Of a stretch of DNA of 64,000 nt, positions 1 to 8,135 are shown piece after piece. Position 1 is the first letter of the stretch, and each line of letters begins with the position of its first letter. The translations under genes were made by a program, and so were the position numbers. The notes under the pieces are model-generated. The model did not search any database, was not told where the DNA came from, and was given only the letters and a program-made list of their open reading frames with translations. The stretch spans positions 1,550,001 through 1,614,000 of the forward strand of contig CAWGKE010000023.1 of the NCBI GenBank assembly GCA_963823075.1. The letters run 5' to 3'. The stretch is from UBA4732 sp963823075 (GTDB taxonomy: Bacteria > Planctomycetota > Planctomycetia > Gemmatales > Gemmataceae).

Positions 1-90
1 CTGCGCCTTGAGGCGCCGGGCCACGGCCAGCACGTCGAACGCGGTTTCGGCGGACAGGCCGCGGGCGAAGGAACTTAGGGAGACGGGCAT
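1..90 (-). CDS. PLP-dependent aminotransferase, N-terminal 30 residues only
   Basis: Only the first 30 codons lie in the window; the gene runs off the left edge. The ATG is at 88-90. The peptide includes LSAETAFDVLAVARRLKAQ, which resembles the N-terminal helix of class I/II (aspartate-type) aminotransferases, normally followed by a G-K/R-D-V-I-x-L strand. The family assignment rests on this short stretch alone; no catalytic residue is visible. It is the most downstream gene of a minus-strand run with the Uma2 gene (25 bp gap), which suggests possible co-transcription. Confidence 0.5.
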   Translation of the reverse strand, partial: MPVSLSSFARGLSAETAFDVLAVARRLKAQ

Positions 91-115
91 GGAGGGTGTT
101 CTCGCCGGGAGACGG

Positions 116-787
116 TCAGGCGGTCGGGTCCACGACCAGGGTAAATCCAGGAAGGAGCGCAGTGGTGTACGTCCCGCCGAAGGCCACGTCGATGGGCCGC
201 TGCCAGGAGCGGGGGCCGCTCTTGCGGTAGACGCGCAGGGTGGGGTGGTCGCCGGCGTCCCGCGGATCGAAGATCCAGTATTCGCGCAGCGTCGGCGCGT
301 GGCGGTAAAGCGTCACGTTGCGTTCCAGGTCCTTTCGGCGGTAATCCTCGGAAAGGACCTCGACCACCAGGAGCGGGTTAAAGGCCTGCCAGCGCCGCAT
401 TTCGCGCGGCAACCGGTAGGGATAATCGCGATAAGCGGCCAGATCGGGTTCCGGGCAGGTGGCCTGCCGGCGACCGGGGATGAACTCCCGGCAACAGCCG
501 GAGACGTAATTGATCACTTCCCGGTGCGCGTCGCGGTAGGCGAACAGCCGGCCCTGAATCCATTCCAGAACCATGTCGTGCGGCAGTTCAGGGTTGGCGA
601 ACACCTCCAGTCTCCCGTCAATGAGTTCGTAACGCCAACCCTCCTGGAAATCGGCCCGGTCGAAATCCTCCAGAGAGATGTCGCGCCCCGCCCATTCCGG
701 CGTCAGGCGGATACGGCGACCCGGCGCCGGCTCCTCTTTGGGACGGGTCGGCGAACGACGGCTCGTTTTCGTTTGCGCGGAGGACAT
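116..787 (-). CDS. Uma2 family protein (PD-(D/E)XK nuclease fold)
   Basis: This 223-residue protein has the Uma2 (DUF820) arrangement. An N-terminal segment contains WRYELIDGRLEV, the central part has an acidic CPEPDLAAYRDYP motif and the LLVVEVLSEDYRRKD motif, and a C-terminal strand region contains EYWIFDP. These supply the D and E-x-x residues of a restriction-endonuclease-like fold. The biological role of Uma2 proteins is unsettled, although they are greatly expanded in planctomycetes and cyanobacteria. The start is the ATG at 785-787, eight bases after the stop of the preceding minus-strand gene, so the two are probably translationally coupled. No strong Shine-Dalgarno sequence is seen. 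Confidence 0.85.
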   Translation of the reverse strand: MSSAQTKTSRRSPTRPKEEPAPGRRIRLTPEWAGRDISLEDFDRADFQEGWRYELIDGRLEVFANPELPHDMVLEWIQGRLFAYRDAHREVINYVSGCCREFIPGRRQATCPEPDLAAYRDYPYRLPREMRRWQAFNPLLVVEVLSEDYRRKDLERNVTLYRHAPTLREYWIFDPRDAGDHPTLRVYRKSGPRSWQRPIDVAFGGTYTTALLPGFTLVVDPTA

Positions 788-795
788 CGGAGCGC

Positions 796-1542
796 TCACT
801 GCTTGGCGGCGATGGTCTGGGCCAGCGGCCGGACCACCGCCGGGATGATGTGCGTATCCACCAGCTCCTGACAGAGCCGGCGCTGGTTGCGGTAGGAGTC
901 GCCGAATTCCTTGATCGGCTGGCGGCCCCAGTACTGCCGCACCGTGAAGTAGACGCTGATCGGCGCCTCCGGGTACTGGCCGGTGCGGACCTGATAGGCG
1001 TTGGTGCGCGTCTCGATGTTGAGCCGGCACTGCAAGCGGCAGGCGTCGTCCAGGGCCAGCATCAGCGACGGCTCGTAGTTGATGACCTTGCTGCCCGGCA
1101 TCTGAAGCAGACTTTCCAGAGTGGTGTTCAAGCCCAGGGCCTCGGCCACCACCTCGTCGTGGTTGCCGCCGTACATGAAGTCGAAGGCGAACAAGACGTC
1201 GAGCGCCTCGCAGTCCAGCGGGCTGAAGCCGAGGTGGAACGGCGCCACTTCGAGGATGTGTTCGTGCTGGGAATCGGCCGCCTCCAGCTCCGGCGGGTTG
1301 ACGTAGCCGGTGCAGAGCCGGCGCGCCTCCAGCGTCACCCAGCGGTAGCTTCCCTGTTCGCGGTCCTCCTCCAGGACGAACTCGCCGCTTTCGCGGTGGT
1401 CGAAATCGGTCATCTGGGGGTAGGTCTTGCGAAGGCCCTCGAAGAAGTGCAAAACGGTTTCCCGGCCGGTCGGGAGGTCCATTTTGGTGGTGAGGTAAAC
1501 GTACACTCCGAAGTCGTCGCACAGGGAGCTGTAAGAGGTCAT
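796..1542 (-). CDS. Conserved-looking hypothetical protein, 248 aa
   Basis: This is a soluble, acidic 248-residue protein without signal peptide or membrane segment. I do not recognise the family. The sequence looks like a real folded protein, with a balanced composition, regular alternation of hydrophobic residues and motifs such as FAFDFMYGGNHDEVV and INYEPSLMLALDDACR. The start is ATG at 1540-1542 with a GAGGGC purine stretch about 6 bases upstream. Its stop lies eight bases before the Uma2 start, so it heads a probable two- or three-gene operon with Uma2 and possibly the aminotransferase. A candidate promoter lies about 160 bases upstream. Confidence 0.7.
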   Translation of the reverse strand: MTSYSSLCDDFGVYVYLTTKMDLPTGRETVLHFFEGLRKTYPQMTDFDHRESGEFVLEEDREQGSYRWVTLEARRLCTGYVNPPELEAADSQHEHILEVAPFHLGFSPLDCEALDVLFAFDFMYGGNHDEVVAEALGLNTTLESLLQMPGSKVINYEPSLMLALDDACRLQCRLNIETRTNAYQVRTGQYPEAPISVYFTVRQYWGRQPIKEFGDSYRNQRRLCQELVDTHIIPAVVRPLAQTIAAKQ

Positions 1543-1699
1543 TTTGCGGCCCTCGGTGTCCGAAGAACTCGTGCCCGACGCGCGCGGTCCCGCTCCCTTG
1601 GGGGAGGCCGTTGCCGGCCGGACCTTGGCGGGCCGCCCGTCCCCCCGGCATGAGGAGGGCGGAGGTTCCGGTCCGGAACGGACCCATTCCCTTTACTTC

Positions 1700-1738
1700 A
1701 TTGTTCGGTTTTTCACGGCCGGATGCAAGGTCCGTGAA
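1700..1738 (-). promoter_or_regulatory. Candidate sigma70-like promoter with overlapping inverted repeat
   Basis: On the minus strand, TTGCAT (1723-1728) and AACAAT (1700-1705) are separated by exactly 17 bases and point toward the gene starting at 1542, leaving a leader of about 155 bases. The -35 element sits inside an imperfect palindrome with arms TTCACGG (1712-1718) and CCGTGAA (1732-1738), which could bind a regulator. It is a match by eye only; planctomycete promoters are poorly defined. Confidence 0.3.
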
Positions 1739-1794
1739 GACATTTCCGTGCGCTCCGGTGAAGAGGGGGCGGCGCAAACCCGCCGCGGGCCGGC

Positions 1795-1841
1795 AAAAAA
1801 ACACCTCGGCGCCGGCCCCCGTGGGAGAGCCGGCGCCGAGG
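1795..1841 (-). terminator. Rho-independent terminator
   Basis: A perfect 13-bp stem (1804-1816 with 1829-1841, arm CCTCGGCGCCGGC) closes a 12-base loop. Read on the minus strand it is followed by GTG and then seven T residues (A-run at 1795-1801 on the plus strand). It lies 32 bases after the stop of the 90-residue gene and is oriented to end that transcript. Confidence 0.8.
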
Positions 1842-1873
1842 AGAGTGCGGCGCCTGCGGGAACGTCGGCCGAT

Positions 1874-2146
1874 TCACGCGCTGCGGGCCAGCTTGGCCTT
1901 GGCGGGCACGGTAAGGTTGGTCTGGTGAATCCAGCGGCCGGCGTCGGGGGCGCCGTGCCAGCGCTGCAACGAGATGGAGCGGACGTGGTCGCGCTCCTCC
2001 TCGTCGAGCACCTCGAAGAAGGCCTGCCCGAACTGGGCGCGGACCTGCGTGGACGAGCGGCCGAGATACAGCAGCCGGTCGGTGCGGTCGTCGAAGACGG
2101 CCACCGCCCGCCAGCCCTGCGGTTTGGCCTCCGTGTGGTAGAACAT
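1874..2146 (-). CDS. Small hypothetical protein, 90 aa
   Basis: The 90-residue product starts MFYHTEAKPQGWRAVAVFDD and ends in a basic KAKLARSA tail. I do not recognise it. The ATG at 2144-2146 is chosen because AAGGAGGG precedes it at good distance; longer upstream reading lacks any such signal. It has no signal peptide, membrane segment or cysteines. The middle (QFGQAFFEVLDEEERDHVRSI) predicts helix. It is monocistronic: a strong terminator follows, and upstream it diverges from the BBP7 gene across a 332-bp gap that must hold both promoters. Confidence 0.7.
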   Translation of the reverse strand: MFYHTEAKPQGWRAVAVFDDRTDRLLYLGRSSTQVRAQFGQAFFEVLDEEERDHVRSISLQRWHGAPDAGRWIHQTNLTVPAKAKLARSA

Positions 2147-2478
2147 GCCGGACCCTCCTTGGTCAGGAATGGATTCAATCCGCGCCCGGCGGCGGTGCGG
2201 CCGCCGCGACACGGGATGCGATAGAATGATCGGGCGCGGAAAAAAAGTCAAGAGTTTCAATCCGCAACGGCCGAGAGCTGCCGTGAGCCGGCTGCTCGCC
2301 CTGCACCCCTCACATCCCATCTTTCCCCTTCCTTCCGCTTCTCCGTTAAATCGTGCGCCAAAGGTTGAACCTGCCCTAGGCCGGCGGTCGATAACACCAT
2401 CGGGTTTATGTCCTCGAATCGGTGCAAGCGGCGCAACTTGCCAACGCCCTTGGACCCTTTGCATGGGTGACTTCCGCC

Positions 2479-3894
2479 ATGAGAAATGGATTTCTCGGCT
2501 GCGTCGTGATGCTGGCCGGGGTCGGCGTCGCCGCCGCCCAGCCGGCCGGTCCCATGCCGGCCATGCCGTTCGTCATGTCGCCGCCGCCAGGCCTGGGCTA
2601 CGGCCCCCCTCCGGGGATGCCGTACGCCCTGCCGCCGCAGCCGGCCATGCCGTTCGTCATGCCGCCGCCGTCGGGAATGCCGGGGCCTCTGATGGCGCCA
2701 GGGATGCCGGCGCCCATGCTGCCGCCGGAGATGCAGCCGCCCGAAATGCTGCCGCCCGACGGGCCGCCTCCGGCGGCTGACGGCGGGGACGACGACACGG
2801 ACGGGGAGCGCCCCCACTGGTGCGACCATGTCTGGGCCGACGCCGATTTCCTGCTCTGGTGGATCAAGTCCGCCCACACGCCGACGCTGCTCACCCGCGG
2901 TTCGGCCGCCGACGCCTTTCCCGGAGCGCTGGGGCAACCCGGCACGAGTCCGCTGTTCGGCGGCGACATGGCCTACGACGCCCGGCCCGGCGGCCGCTTC
3001 GAGCTGGGCGGCTGGGTGGCGGAGGAAAACGGCTACCGTTTCGGCCTGCAAGCCGACTTCTTCTTCCTGGCACAGGGGTCGATCAACTTCAACGCCTCGT
3101 CGCCGGGGACGCCGGTGCTGGCGCAGCCGTTCCTGGACGCCAACGCCAACGCGGAGCGTGCGACCCTGCTGGCTTTCCCCGGCCAGCAATCCGGCCAGTT
3201 CAGCGCATCGCTTTCCAACCGGCTATGGGGCGCGGAGGTCGAAACCCGTTCCGAGGCGGTGGACACTGGCGTGATCCACATCGACACGCTCTTCGGCCTG
3301 CGCTACCTGGAATTCCTGGAAAGCCTGGACGTCGGCTCGGCGTCGGTCTTCGCCAGCCCGGACCCGCTCCTGGCGGGCGTTACGATCGCGCAGTCCGACC
3401 ACTTCGCCGCGTCCAACTACTTCTACGGCGCCGAGATCGGGGCCGACGGCCGGGCCGATTTCGGTCCTCTGTCGGTGCGTCTGATGGGGAAGGTGGCTTT
3501 CGGCGACACGCATCAGGTGATCGACGTCAACGGCTCGACGACCCTTACGACGCCGCTCGGGGGCGGCTCGACGACCATTCCGAGCGGCTCTCTCGCCTTG
3601 CCGAGCAACAAAGGCCGCTACAGTCGCGAGGTGTTCACGGTCGTGCCGGAGGGGCGGTTCGGGCTTGGCTACGCGCTGACGAAGCACGTAAGCGCCACGC
3701 TCGGCTACAGCTTGCTCTATGACAGCAACGTGCTGCGTCCGGGGGATCAGGTCGATCACGAGATCAATCGGACGCAGATCCCACCGCCGATTGGGCCAGG
3801 CGCCCTGGTCGGCCCGGCGCGGCCGGCGTTCTCGTTCCACGAAACGGATTTCTGGGCGCAGGGGTTGGACGTCGGGCTGGAGTTCCGGTACTAA
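2479..3894 (+). CDS. BBP7 family outer-membrane beta-barrel protein
   Basis: This 471-residue protein is a putative planctomycete-type porin (BBP7, beta barrel porin-7). The start at 2479 gives a clean signal peptide (MRNGFLGCVVMLAGVGVAAAQ). A Pro/Met-rich low-complexity linker follows (about residues 25-105, PPPGMP/PPEM repeats). The barrel domain then begins at HWCDHVWADADFLLWWIK, the typical BBP7 entry, and continues with alternating strands such as YRFGLQADFFFLAQ and DTLFGLRYLEFLE. The C-terminus is FHETDFWAQGLDVGLEFRY, ending in an aromatic residue as outer-membrane proteins do. A start 57 bases upstream is possible but would bury the signal peptide. It is alone in its orientation, with an inverted repeat directly after the stop. 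Confidence 0.9.
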   Translation: MRNGFLGCVVMLAGVGVAAAQPAGPMPAMPFVMSPPPGLGYGPPPGMPYALPPQPAMPFVMPPPSGMPGPLMAPGMPAPMLPPEMQPPEMLPPDGPPPAADGGDDDTDGERPHWCDHVWADADFLLWWIKSAHTPTLLTRGSAADAFPGALGQPGTSPLFGGDMAYDARPGGRFELGGWVAEENGYRFGLQADFFFLAQGSINFNASSPGTPVLAQPFLDANANAERATLLAFPGQQSGQFSASLSNRLWGAEVETRSEAVDTGVIHIDTLFGLRYLEFLESLDVGSASVFASPDPLLAGVTIAQSDHFAASNYFYGAEIGADGRADFGPLSVRLMGKVAFGDTHQVIDVNGSTTLTTPLGGGSTTIPSGSLALPSNKGRYSREVFTVVPEGRFGLGYALTKHVSATLGYSLLYDSNVLRPGDQVDHEINRTQIPPPIGPGALVGPARPAFSFHETDFWAQGLDVGLEFRY

Positions 3895-3973
3895 GAGCCT
3901 ATCCCAAAACCGTCGAAACATCACCAATTTGACGAGAATCGTCATGATCGACGGTGGTTTTGGGATAGGCTTT
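3895..3973. repeat. MITE-like inverted-repeat element, about 78 bp
   Basis: Sixteen-base perfect terminal arms, AGCCTATCCCAAAACC (3896-3911) and its complement (3956-3971), flank a short centre that adds further imperfect pairing. It begins one base after the BBP7 stop codon and ends exactly where an in-frame tetR remnant begins. It could be a miniature element or the fused ends of a lost insertion sequence. It could also act as a BBP7 transcription terminator, although the T-tract is only TTT. Confidence 0.65.
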
Positions 3974-4142
3974 AAGGGCGGCCGCTGCGGCCGGCGAATT
4001 TTCCGCGCCGGCCGACTGCGACGAACTCGCTCATTTTCTGTACGCCTCGCTCCAGGGCGCAATTCTTGAGTCGAAGGTGGAGCGCAGTTCGGCTCCGCTG
4101 GAGCGGTTCAAGAAAGTCGTCTTCTCGACCCTGCTGCGATGA
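3974..4142 (+). pseudogene. TetR-family regulator, C-terminal remnant
   Basis: About 55 codons remain in frame, from just after the hairpin element to TGA at 4140-4142. The peptide contains CDELAHFLYASLQGAILESK and ends with SSAPLERFKKVVFSTLLR. This matches the last two helices of the TetR C-terminal ligand domain (the L-A-x-F-L, Q-G-A and P-L-x-R-F pattern). The DNA-binding half is missing, and no start codon or promoter is seen. It is read as a tetR gene truncated by the adjacent inverted-repeat element or by a larger event that left it. Confidence 0.6.
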
Positions 4143-4193
4143 ATGTGCATTTTGGTTCAGTTGACGGCCAATGCGAAAGGACGCGGCGATGAG

Positions 4194-4781
4194 TCAAGAC
4201 GGCCATGCTTGCATGGCCAGCGCCGAAACCAGCCGCAACTCCTTCTCGGTCGCCCCGCTGGCCGCCTGAACCGCAAGGCCGTTCAGCACCGTGGCGGTGT
4301 ACCGCGCAAGCGTCGCGCAATCGGTCCCCGCCGGCAGGTCGCCGTCCTGCGCGGCCCGCTCAAACCGCTCCTGTAACGTCGCTACGATCGCTTGCCTCAA
4401 TTGGGCCAACTCCCGGCGCACCGTCTCCGCCTCCTGGCCGCACGTGAGCGCCCCGGACACGACCAGGCACCCGCGTGCTTTGTCGCGGTCGCGCTGCATC
4501 CTGACGAACCCCGAGAAGATTGCCTCCACCACGGCCCGGGCGGTCGGCTTACGCAGGGCCTGGGTCAGGAACGACATGGGCCCCGTTTGGTAACGGGCGA
4601 GCGCCTTGCGGAATAACTGCTCCTTGTTCCCGAAGGCGGCGTAGAGGCTTGGCCGGTTGATCCCCATGGCCCGGGTCAGCTCCGGGAGCGTGGCGCCCTC
4701 GTACCCGCGCGCCCAGAACACCTCGAGTGCCCGGTCCAATGCCTCATCCACGTCGAACTGTCGCGTGCGCCCCGAGGGCAT
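4194..4781 (-). CDS. TetR/AcrR family transcriptional repressor
   Basis: This 195-residue protein has an N-terminal helix-turn-helix (about residues 10-55: DEALDRALEVFWARGYEGAT followed by LPELTRAMGINRPSLYAAFG) and a C-terminal ligand-binding helical domain. Members repress neighbouring genes until a small ligand binds. The start is ATG at 4779-4781, with GAGGAGG upstream on the minus strand. It is divergent from the SDR operon, and a near-perfect 16-bp palindrome over that operon's predicted transcription start is the obvious target, so it probably controls the dehydrogenases. The ligand is unknown. The region is compact and regulated in proteobacterial style, which may indicate transfer. 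Confidence 0.9.
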   Translation of the reverse strand: MPSGRTRQFDVDEALDRALEVFWARGYEGATLPELTRAMGINRPSLYAAFGNKEQLFRKALARYQTGPMSFLTQALRKPTARAVVEAIFSGFVRMQRDRDKARGCLVVSGALTCGQEAETVRRELAQLRQAIVATLQERFERAAQDGDLPAGTDCATLARYTATVLNGLAVQAASGATEKELRLVSALAMQAWPS

Positions 4782-4814
4782 GGCGACCTCCTCGTAAAAA
4801 AACGTTGTCGGCCC

Positions 4815-4864
4815 TTGACCGTCGCTTCGCCGGCTCTTACACTTTCATTGTACTGATCGGTACA
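4815..4864 (+). promoter_or_regulatory. Promoter and TetR operator of the SDR operon
   Basis: TTGACC (4815-4820) and TACACT (4838-4843) are 17 bases apart, a strong sigma70-type arrangement reading into the SDR operon. The palindrome TGTACTGATCGGTACA (4849-4864) follows the -10 box at once, so it would cover +1. It is symmetric except for one pair (T/G in place of matching bases). This size and position fit a TetR-family operator. The -10/-35 assignment is by eye. Confidence 0.7.
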
Positions 4865-4888
4865 GGGAACTCAAGGGAGGAGATCACC

Positions 4889-5647
4889 ATGTCACGCACC
4901 ACACAGGAAAGACCACTGGCAGGCAAGGTCGCGCTCGTCACCGGCGGTTCGCGCGGCATCGGCGCCGCGATCGCCAAGCGCCTGGCGGCGGACGGCGCCA
5001 GCGTCGCCGTCACCTACTCCAAAGGCGCCGACGCGGCGGCGTCCGTCGTCAAGGAGATCGAACGCGGAGGCGGGAAGGCGATCGCGATCCAGGCGGACGC
5101 CGCCGACGCCGACGCCGTCCGGAACGCCGTCGAAAGGACAGTCACGACCCTTGGCCAGCTCGACGTGCTGGTGAACAACGCCGGCACGATCATTCCGGCA
5201 AAAGTCGAGGAGACGAAGCTCGCGGACTTCGATCGCGTCTTCGCGGTCAACGTCCGCGGCGTCTTCCTCGCGACGCAGGCGGCGCTCAAGCACCTGAAGG
5301 CCGGCGGGCGAATCATCATGATCGGCTCGTGCCTGGGCGAGCGCGTGTTCATGCCCGGCTCGGCGCCCTACGCGGCAACCAAAGGGGCCGTCAAGATGTT
5401 CACGCAAGGGCTGGCGCGTGAGCTGGGAGCGCGCGGCATCACGGTCAACAACGTCCAGCCGGGTCCCATCGACACCGACCTGAACCCCGCCTCCGGCGAG
5501 TGGGCCGGCAGCCAGAAGGCGGCCGTTCCGCTTGGTCGGTATGGAAGCGCCGACGAGGTCGCGGCGCTGGTGGCGTTCGTCGCCGGTCCGGAGTCGTCCT
5601 ACATCAACGGCGCGAACCTGACGGTGGACGGCGGCGCCAACGCCTGA
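4889..5647 (+). CDS. SDR family oxidoreductase (FabG-like)
   Basis: This 252-residue classical short-chain dehydrogenase has the NAD(P)-binding GGSRGIGAAIA (Rossmann TGxxxGIG), VLVNNAG, a catalytic serine strand IIMIGSC, and PYAATKGAVKMF carrying Tyr and Lys of YxxxK. It ends with the usual INGANLTVDGGANA. Such enzymes reduce or oxidise carbonyl/alcohol groups with NAD(P)H; the substrate cannot be told. ATG 4889 is preceded by AAGGGAGGAG. It is first in the operon controlled by the divergent TetR protein. The spacing to the next gene is 57 bases. Confidence 0.92.
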   Translation: MSRTTQERPLAGKVALVTGGSRGIGAAIAKRLAADGASVAVTYSKGADAAASVVKEIERGGGKAIAIQADAADADAVRNAVERTVTTLGQLDVLVNNAGTIIPAKVEETKLADFDRVFAVNVRGVFLATQAALKHLKAGGRIIMIGSCLGERVFMPGSAPYAATKGAVKMFTQGLARELGARGITVNNVQPGPIDTDLNPASGEWAGSQKAAVPLGRYGSADEVAALVAFVAGPESSYINGANLTVDGGANA

Positions 5648-5704
5648 CCGCAAGTCGAAGCGACGATGAAGGCTTCACTCCAACAGAAGAACGAGAGATC
5701 GACC

Positions 5705-6461
5705 ATGAGCGAGTTCCAGGGAAAAGTCGCCCTCGTGACCGGCGGAACCTCAGGAATCGGCCGCGCCGCCGCCATCGCCTACGCCCGGGAAGGGGCCAAG
5801 GTAGTTGTCGCCGGCCGCCGAGCCGCCGAAGGCGAGGAAACCGTTCGGCTCGTGCGCGCAGGGCGGCGATGCCATGTTCGTGCCGACCGACGTGGCCCAG
5901 GAAGCGCAGGTCAAGAACCTCATCGCCCGCACGCTGGACCACTTCGGCCGGCTCGACTTCGCCTTCAACAATGCGGGGATCGAGCAAACGCCGACGCCGT
6001 TTCTGGAGCAAACAATGGAGACCTATGACCAGGTCATGGACATCAACGTGAGGGGGGTGTGGCTGAGCATGAAGTACGAAATCCCAGCCATGCTCAAGAC
6101 GGGCGGGGGCTCCATTGTGAATACTTCTTCGGGGCTGGGAGTGATCGCCATGCCAGGCATGGAAATCTACGTGGCCAGCAAGCATGCCGTCATTGGCCTC
6201 ACGAAATCGGCCGCCCTGGAGTTCGGCAAGCAAGGCATCCGCGTCAACGCCATACTGCCGGCGGTCATCGACACGGACATGTTCCAGCGCTTTGCCGGCG
6301 AGAAACCCGAGTTCCGTGCGCAGATAACTGCCTTGCACCCCATCGGACGCATTGGCAAGTCGGAAGAGATCGCCGACGCGGCCATCTGGCTTTCGTCCAG
6401 CAAGTCCTCGTTCGTGACTGGCCACAGTCTGCTGGTTGACGGCGGCTTCACCGCACAATGA
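5705..6461 (+). CDS. SDR family oxidoreductase, frameshifted
   Basis: A second short-chain dehydrogenase (251 residues when repaired) starts MSEFQGKVALVTGGTSGIG in one frame and continues QGGDAMFVPTDVAQEA in another. The break is at the GGG at 5861-5863: removing one G restores RLVRAGGDAMFVPTD, as expected for the family. Downstream all motifs are intact: FNNAGIEQT, NTSSGLG (Ser), YVASKHAVIGLTK (YxxxK) and TGHSLLVDGG. Because the whole protein is otherwise conserved, a sequencing indel is as likely as a true pseudogene. AGAACGAGAG precedes the ATG at 5705. Confidence 0.85.
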
Positions 6462-6491
6462 TGCGACTACCGTGGACGGAGGATCAAAACG

Positions 6492-6917
6492 ATGATTCAG
6501 CCGAAACAGGAGAGGAACAAGGCGCTCGTGCTTGAGGCCTTCGACACCCTGTTCAACAAGCGAGACTACGCCGCGGCTGAGCGCTACTGGTCGCCCACCT
6601 ACATCCAGCACAGCGCGCACATCGCTCCCGGCCGCGAGGGCCTCTTCAACCTCATCAAGAGCATGCCGCCGACGCTGAAATACGAGCCAGGGCTGATCGT
6701 GGCCGACAGCGACCTCGTCATCGTCCACGGACGTTTTTCGGGGTTCGGGGCGCCCGTGAACTGGATCGTGGCAGACATCCTCCGGATCGAGGATGGGGTA
6801 CTCATCGAGCATTGGGACGTCATTCAGGACGAGGCGACGCGGGAGCAGTCCAAGAGCGGTAGGCCGATGTTCGGGGACTCGTTTCCGGTGTACAACAAGC
6901 GAGGAGCAATCCCATGA
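6492..6917 (+). CDS. NTF2-like / SnoaL-like polyketide cyclase-fold protein
   Basis: This 141-residue protein has the cone-shaped NTF2-like fold signature: an N-terminal helix (NKALVLEAFDTLFNKRDYAAA), ERYWSPTYIQHSAHIAPGRE, and strands ending in VADILRIEDGVLIEHWDVIQ. The family includes ketosteroid isomerases, cyclases and uncharacterised proteins of unknown ligand. The typical Asp/His pair is present (YIQHS, EHWDV). Its stop overlaps the next gene's ATG by four bases (ATGA), so translation is coupled to the third SDR. GGAGGATC is upstream of the ATG at 6492. Confidence 0.85.
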   Translation: MIQPKQERNKALVLEAFDTLFNKRDYAAAERYWSPTYIQHSAHIAPGREGLFNLIKSMPPTLKYEPGLIVADSDLVIVHGRFSGFGAPVNWIVADILRIEDGVLIEHWDVIQDEATREQSKSGRPMFGDSFPVYNKRGAIP

Positions 6918-7663
6918 AACTAACGGGCAACACGATCTTCATCACCGGCGGCGGATCCGGCATCGGCCGCGGCCTGGCCGAGGCGCTCCACAAACGCGGC
7001 AATCAGGTGATCATCGCCGGCCGGCGGAAGGAACGCCTCACCGAGGTCGCCAGCGCCAACCCCGGCATGTGGTGGGTCGAGCTTGACATCGAGGACCCCG
7101 CCAGCATCTCCGCCGTCGCCGGCAGGCTCATCGCGGAGCACCCGAAGCTCAACGTGCTGATCAACAACGCCGGCGTCATGCACATCGACGACGTTTCCGC
7201 ACCGATCGACGAGAAGCTGCTGGTGGCCACGCTCACGACGAACGTCATGGGGCCGATCCGGATGACCGGTGCGCTGATCGAGCACCTGAAGCGTCAGGAC
7301 GACGCGGCCGTGATCAACAACTCGTCGGCCCTGGGGTTCGTGCCGCTCGCGATGACGGCGGTCTATTCGGCGACGAAGGCCGCGCTGCACTCGTACACGC
7401 TGTCCCTGCGCTACAAGCTCAGGGGCACGCCGGTGAAGGTGCTGGAGATCGCGCCGCCGTGGGTGCAGACGGACCTTCTCGGCAGCAACAACGAACCGCG
7501 GGCCATGCCGCTCGCCGAGTTCATCGAGGAGACGATGCGGGTCCTCGGGACAGACGCGGAGGAAGTCCTGGTGGAGCGGGCGAAGCCGCTCCGGAACAAC
7601 GCCGGCCCCAACGAGGCCGCGTTCGTGATCCAGTTCAACGATAGGATGCTTGGCCCGAAGTGA
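6914..7663 (+). CDS. SDR family oxidoreductase (DltE-like)
   Basis: This 249-residue classical SDR has TGGGSGIGRGLAEAL (cofactor loop), VLINNAGVMH, INNSSALGFVPL (catalytic Ser), and YSATKAALHSY (YxxxK). The C-terminal part (IAPPWVQTDLLG, then a long tail with EEVLVERAKPLRNN) resembles DltE-type oxidoreductases rather than FabG. It overlaps the NTF2-like gene by four bases and is last in the TetR-controlled operon. Three dehydrogenases with a cyclase-fold protein suggest detoxification or modification of a small carbonyl compound; that is inference. Confidence 0.9.
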   Translation: MKLTGNTIFITGGGSGIGRGLAEALHKRGNQVIIAGRRKERLTEVASANPGMWWVELDIEDPASISAVAGRLIAEHPKLNVLINNAGVMHIDDVSAPIDEKLLVATLTTNVMGPIRMTGALIEHLKRQDDAAVINNSSALGFVPLAMTAVYSATKAALHSYTLSLRYKLRGTPVKVLEIAPPWVQTDLLGSNNEPRAMPLAEFIEETMRVLGTDAEEVLVERAKPLRNNAGPNEAAFVIQFNDRMLGPK

Positions 7664-7728
7664 CCGATCTCGGCGCGGCGTGTGCGGCGCCCCCCGGACG
7701 CGGTGCAGCTTTGAGAGGCGCCTCCCTT

Positions 7729-8040
7729 TCAAGGAGAGCGGCCGGCGTGGGCCGGCGGCTCGCCGCCATGCTTCTGGGTGGGTTCTTCCCTCACCGGCGC
7801 CGCCTCCTTGAGGGCGCGGACGGCGGCGGCCAGGGCGGCGGGGTCGAGCGGCGTCGGCACCTGTTCGACGAAAACGGCGGCCCGTTCGAGGGCGTCGTTG
7901 ACGGCGGTGCGGAAGGCGGCGGCCGCGTGGCGCTTTTCCGCGGCCATTTCCCGGTCGCCGGCGAGGTAGCCGGCCGCGATCATGGCCCGCAGATCGCGGA
8001 CCAACTCGGCCGCGCGTCCGTCGGTCGTCGGCCCGTCCAT
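7729..8040 (-). CDS. Hypothetical Ala-rich protein, 103 aa
   Basis: This is a 103-residue, helix-rich and alanine-rich protein with charged heptad-like stretches (DREMAAEKRHAAAAFRTAVN and LAAAVRALKEAAP), possibly a short coiled coil. I do not recognise it. ATG at 8038-8040 is chosen because GAGGGGGG lies just upstream on the minus strand. It follows the Ser/Thr kinase gene by 95 bases in the same direction and might be its partner or substrate, but nothing in the sequence proves this. Confidence 0.6.
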   Translation of the reverse strand: MDGPTTDGRAAELVRDLRAMIAAGYLAGDREMAAEKRHAAAAFRTAVNDALERAAVFVEQVPTPLDPAALAAAVRALKEAAPVREEPTQKHGGEPPAHAGRSP

Positions 8041-8135
8041 GAGTCCCCCCCTCGCAATACACCGATCGCCCAGCCGTCCCCGTCGTTGAGAAGGATATGG
8101 GCGGGGGGATGGGACGCCAAGGTAGGCGCGGCGGC

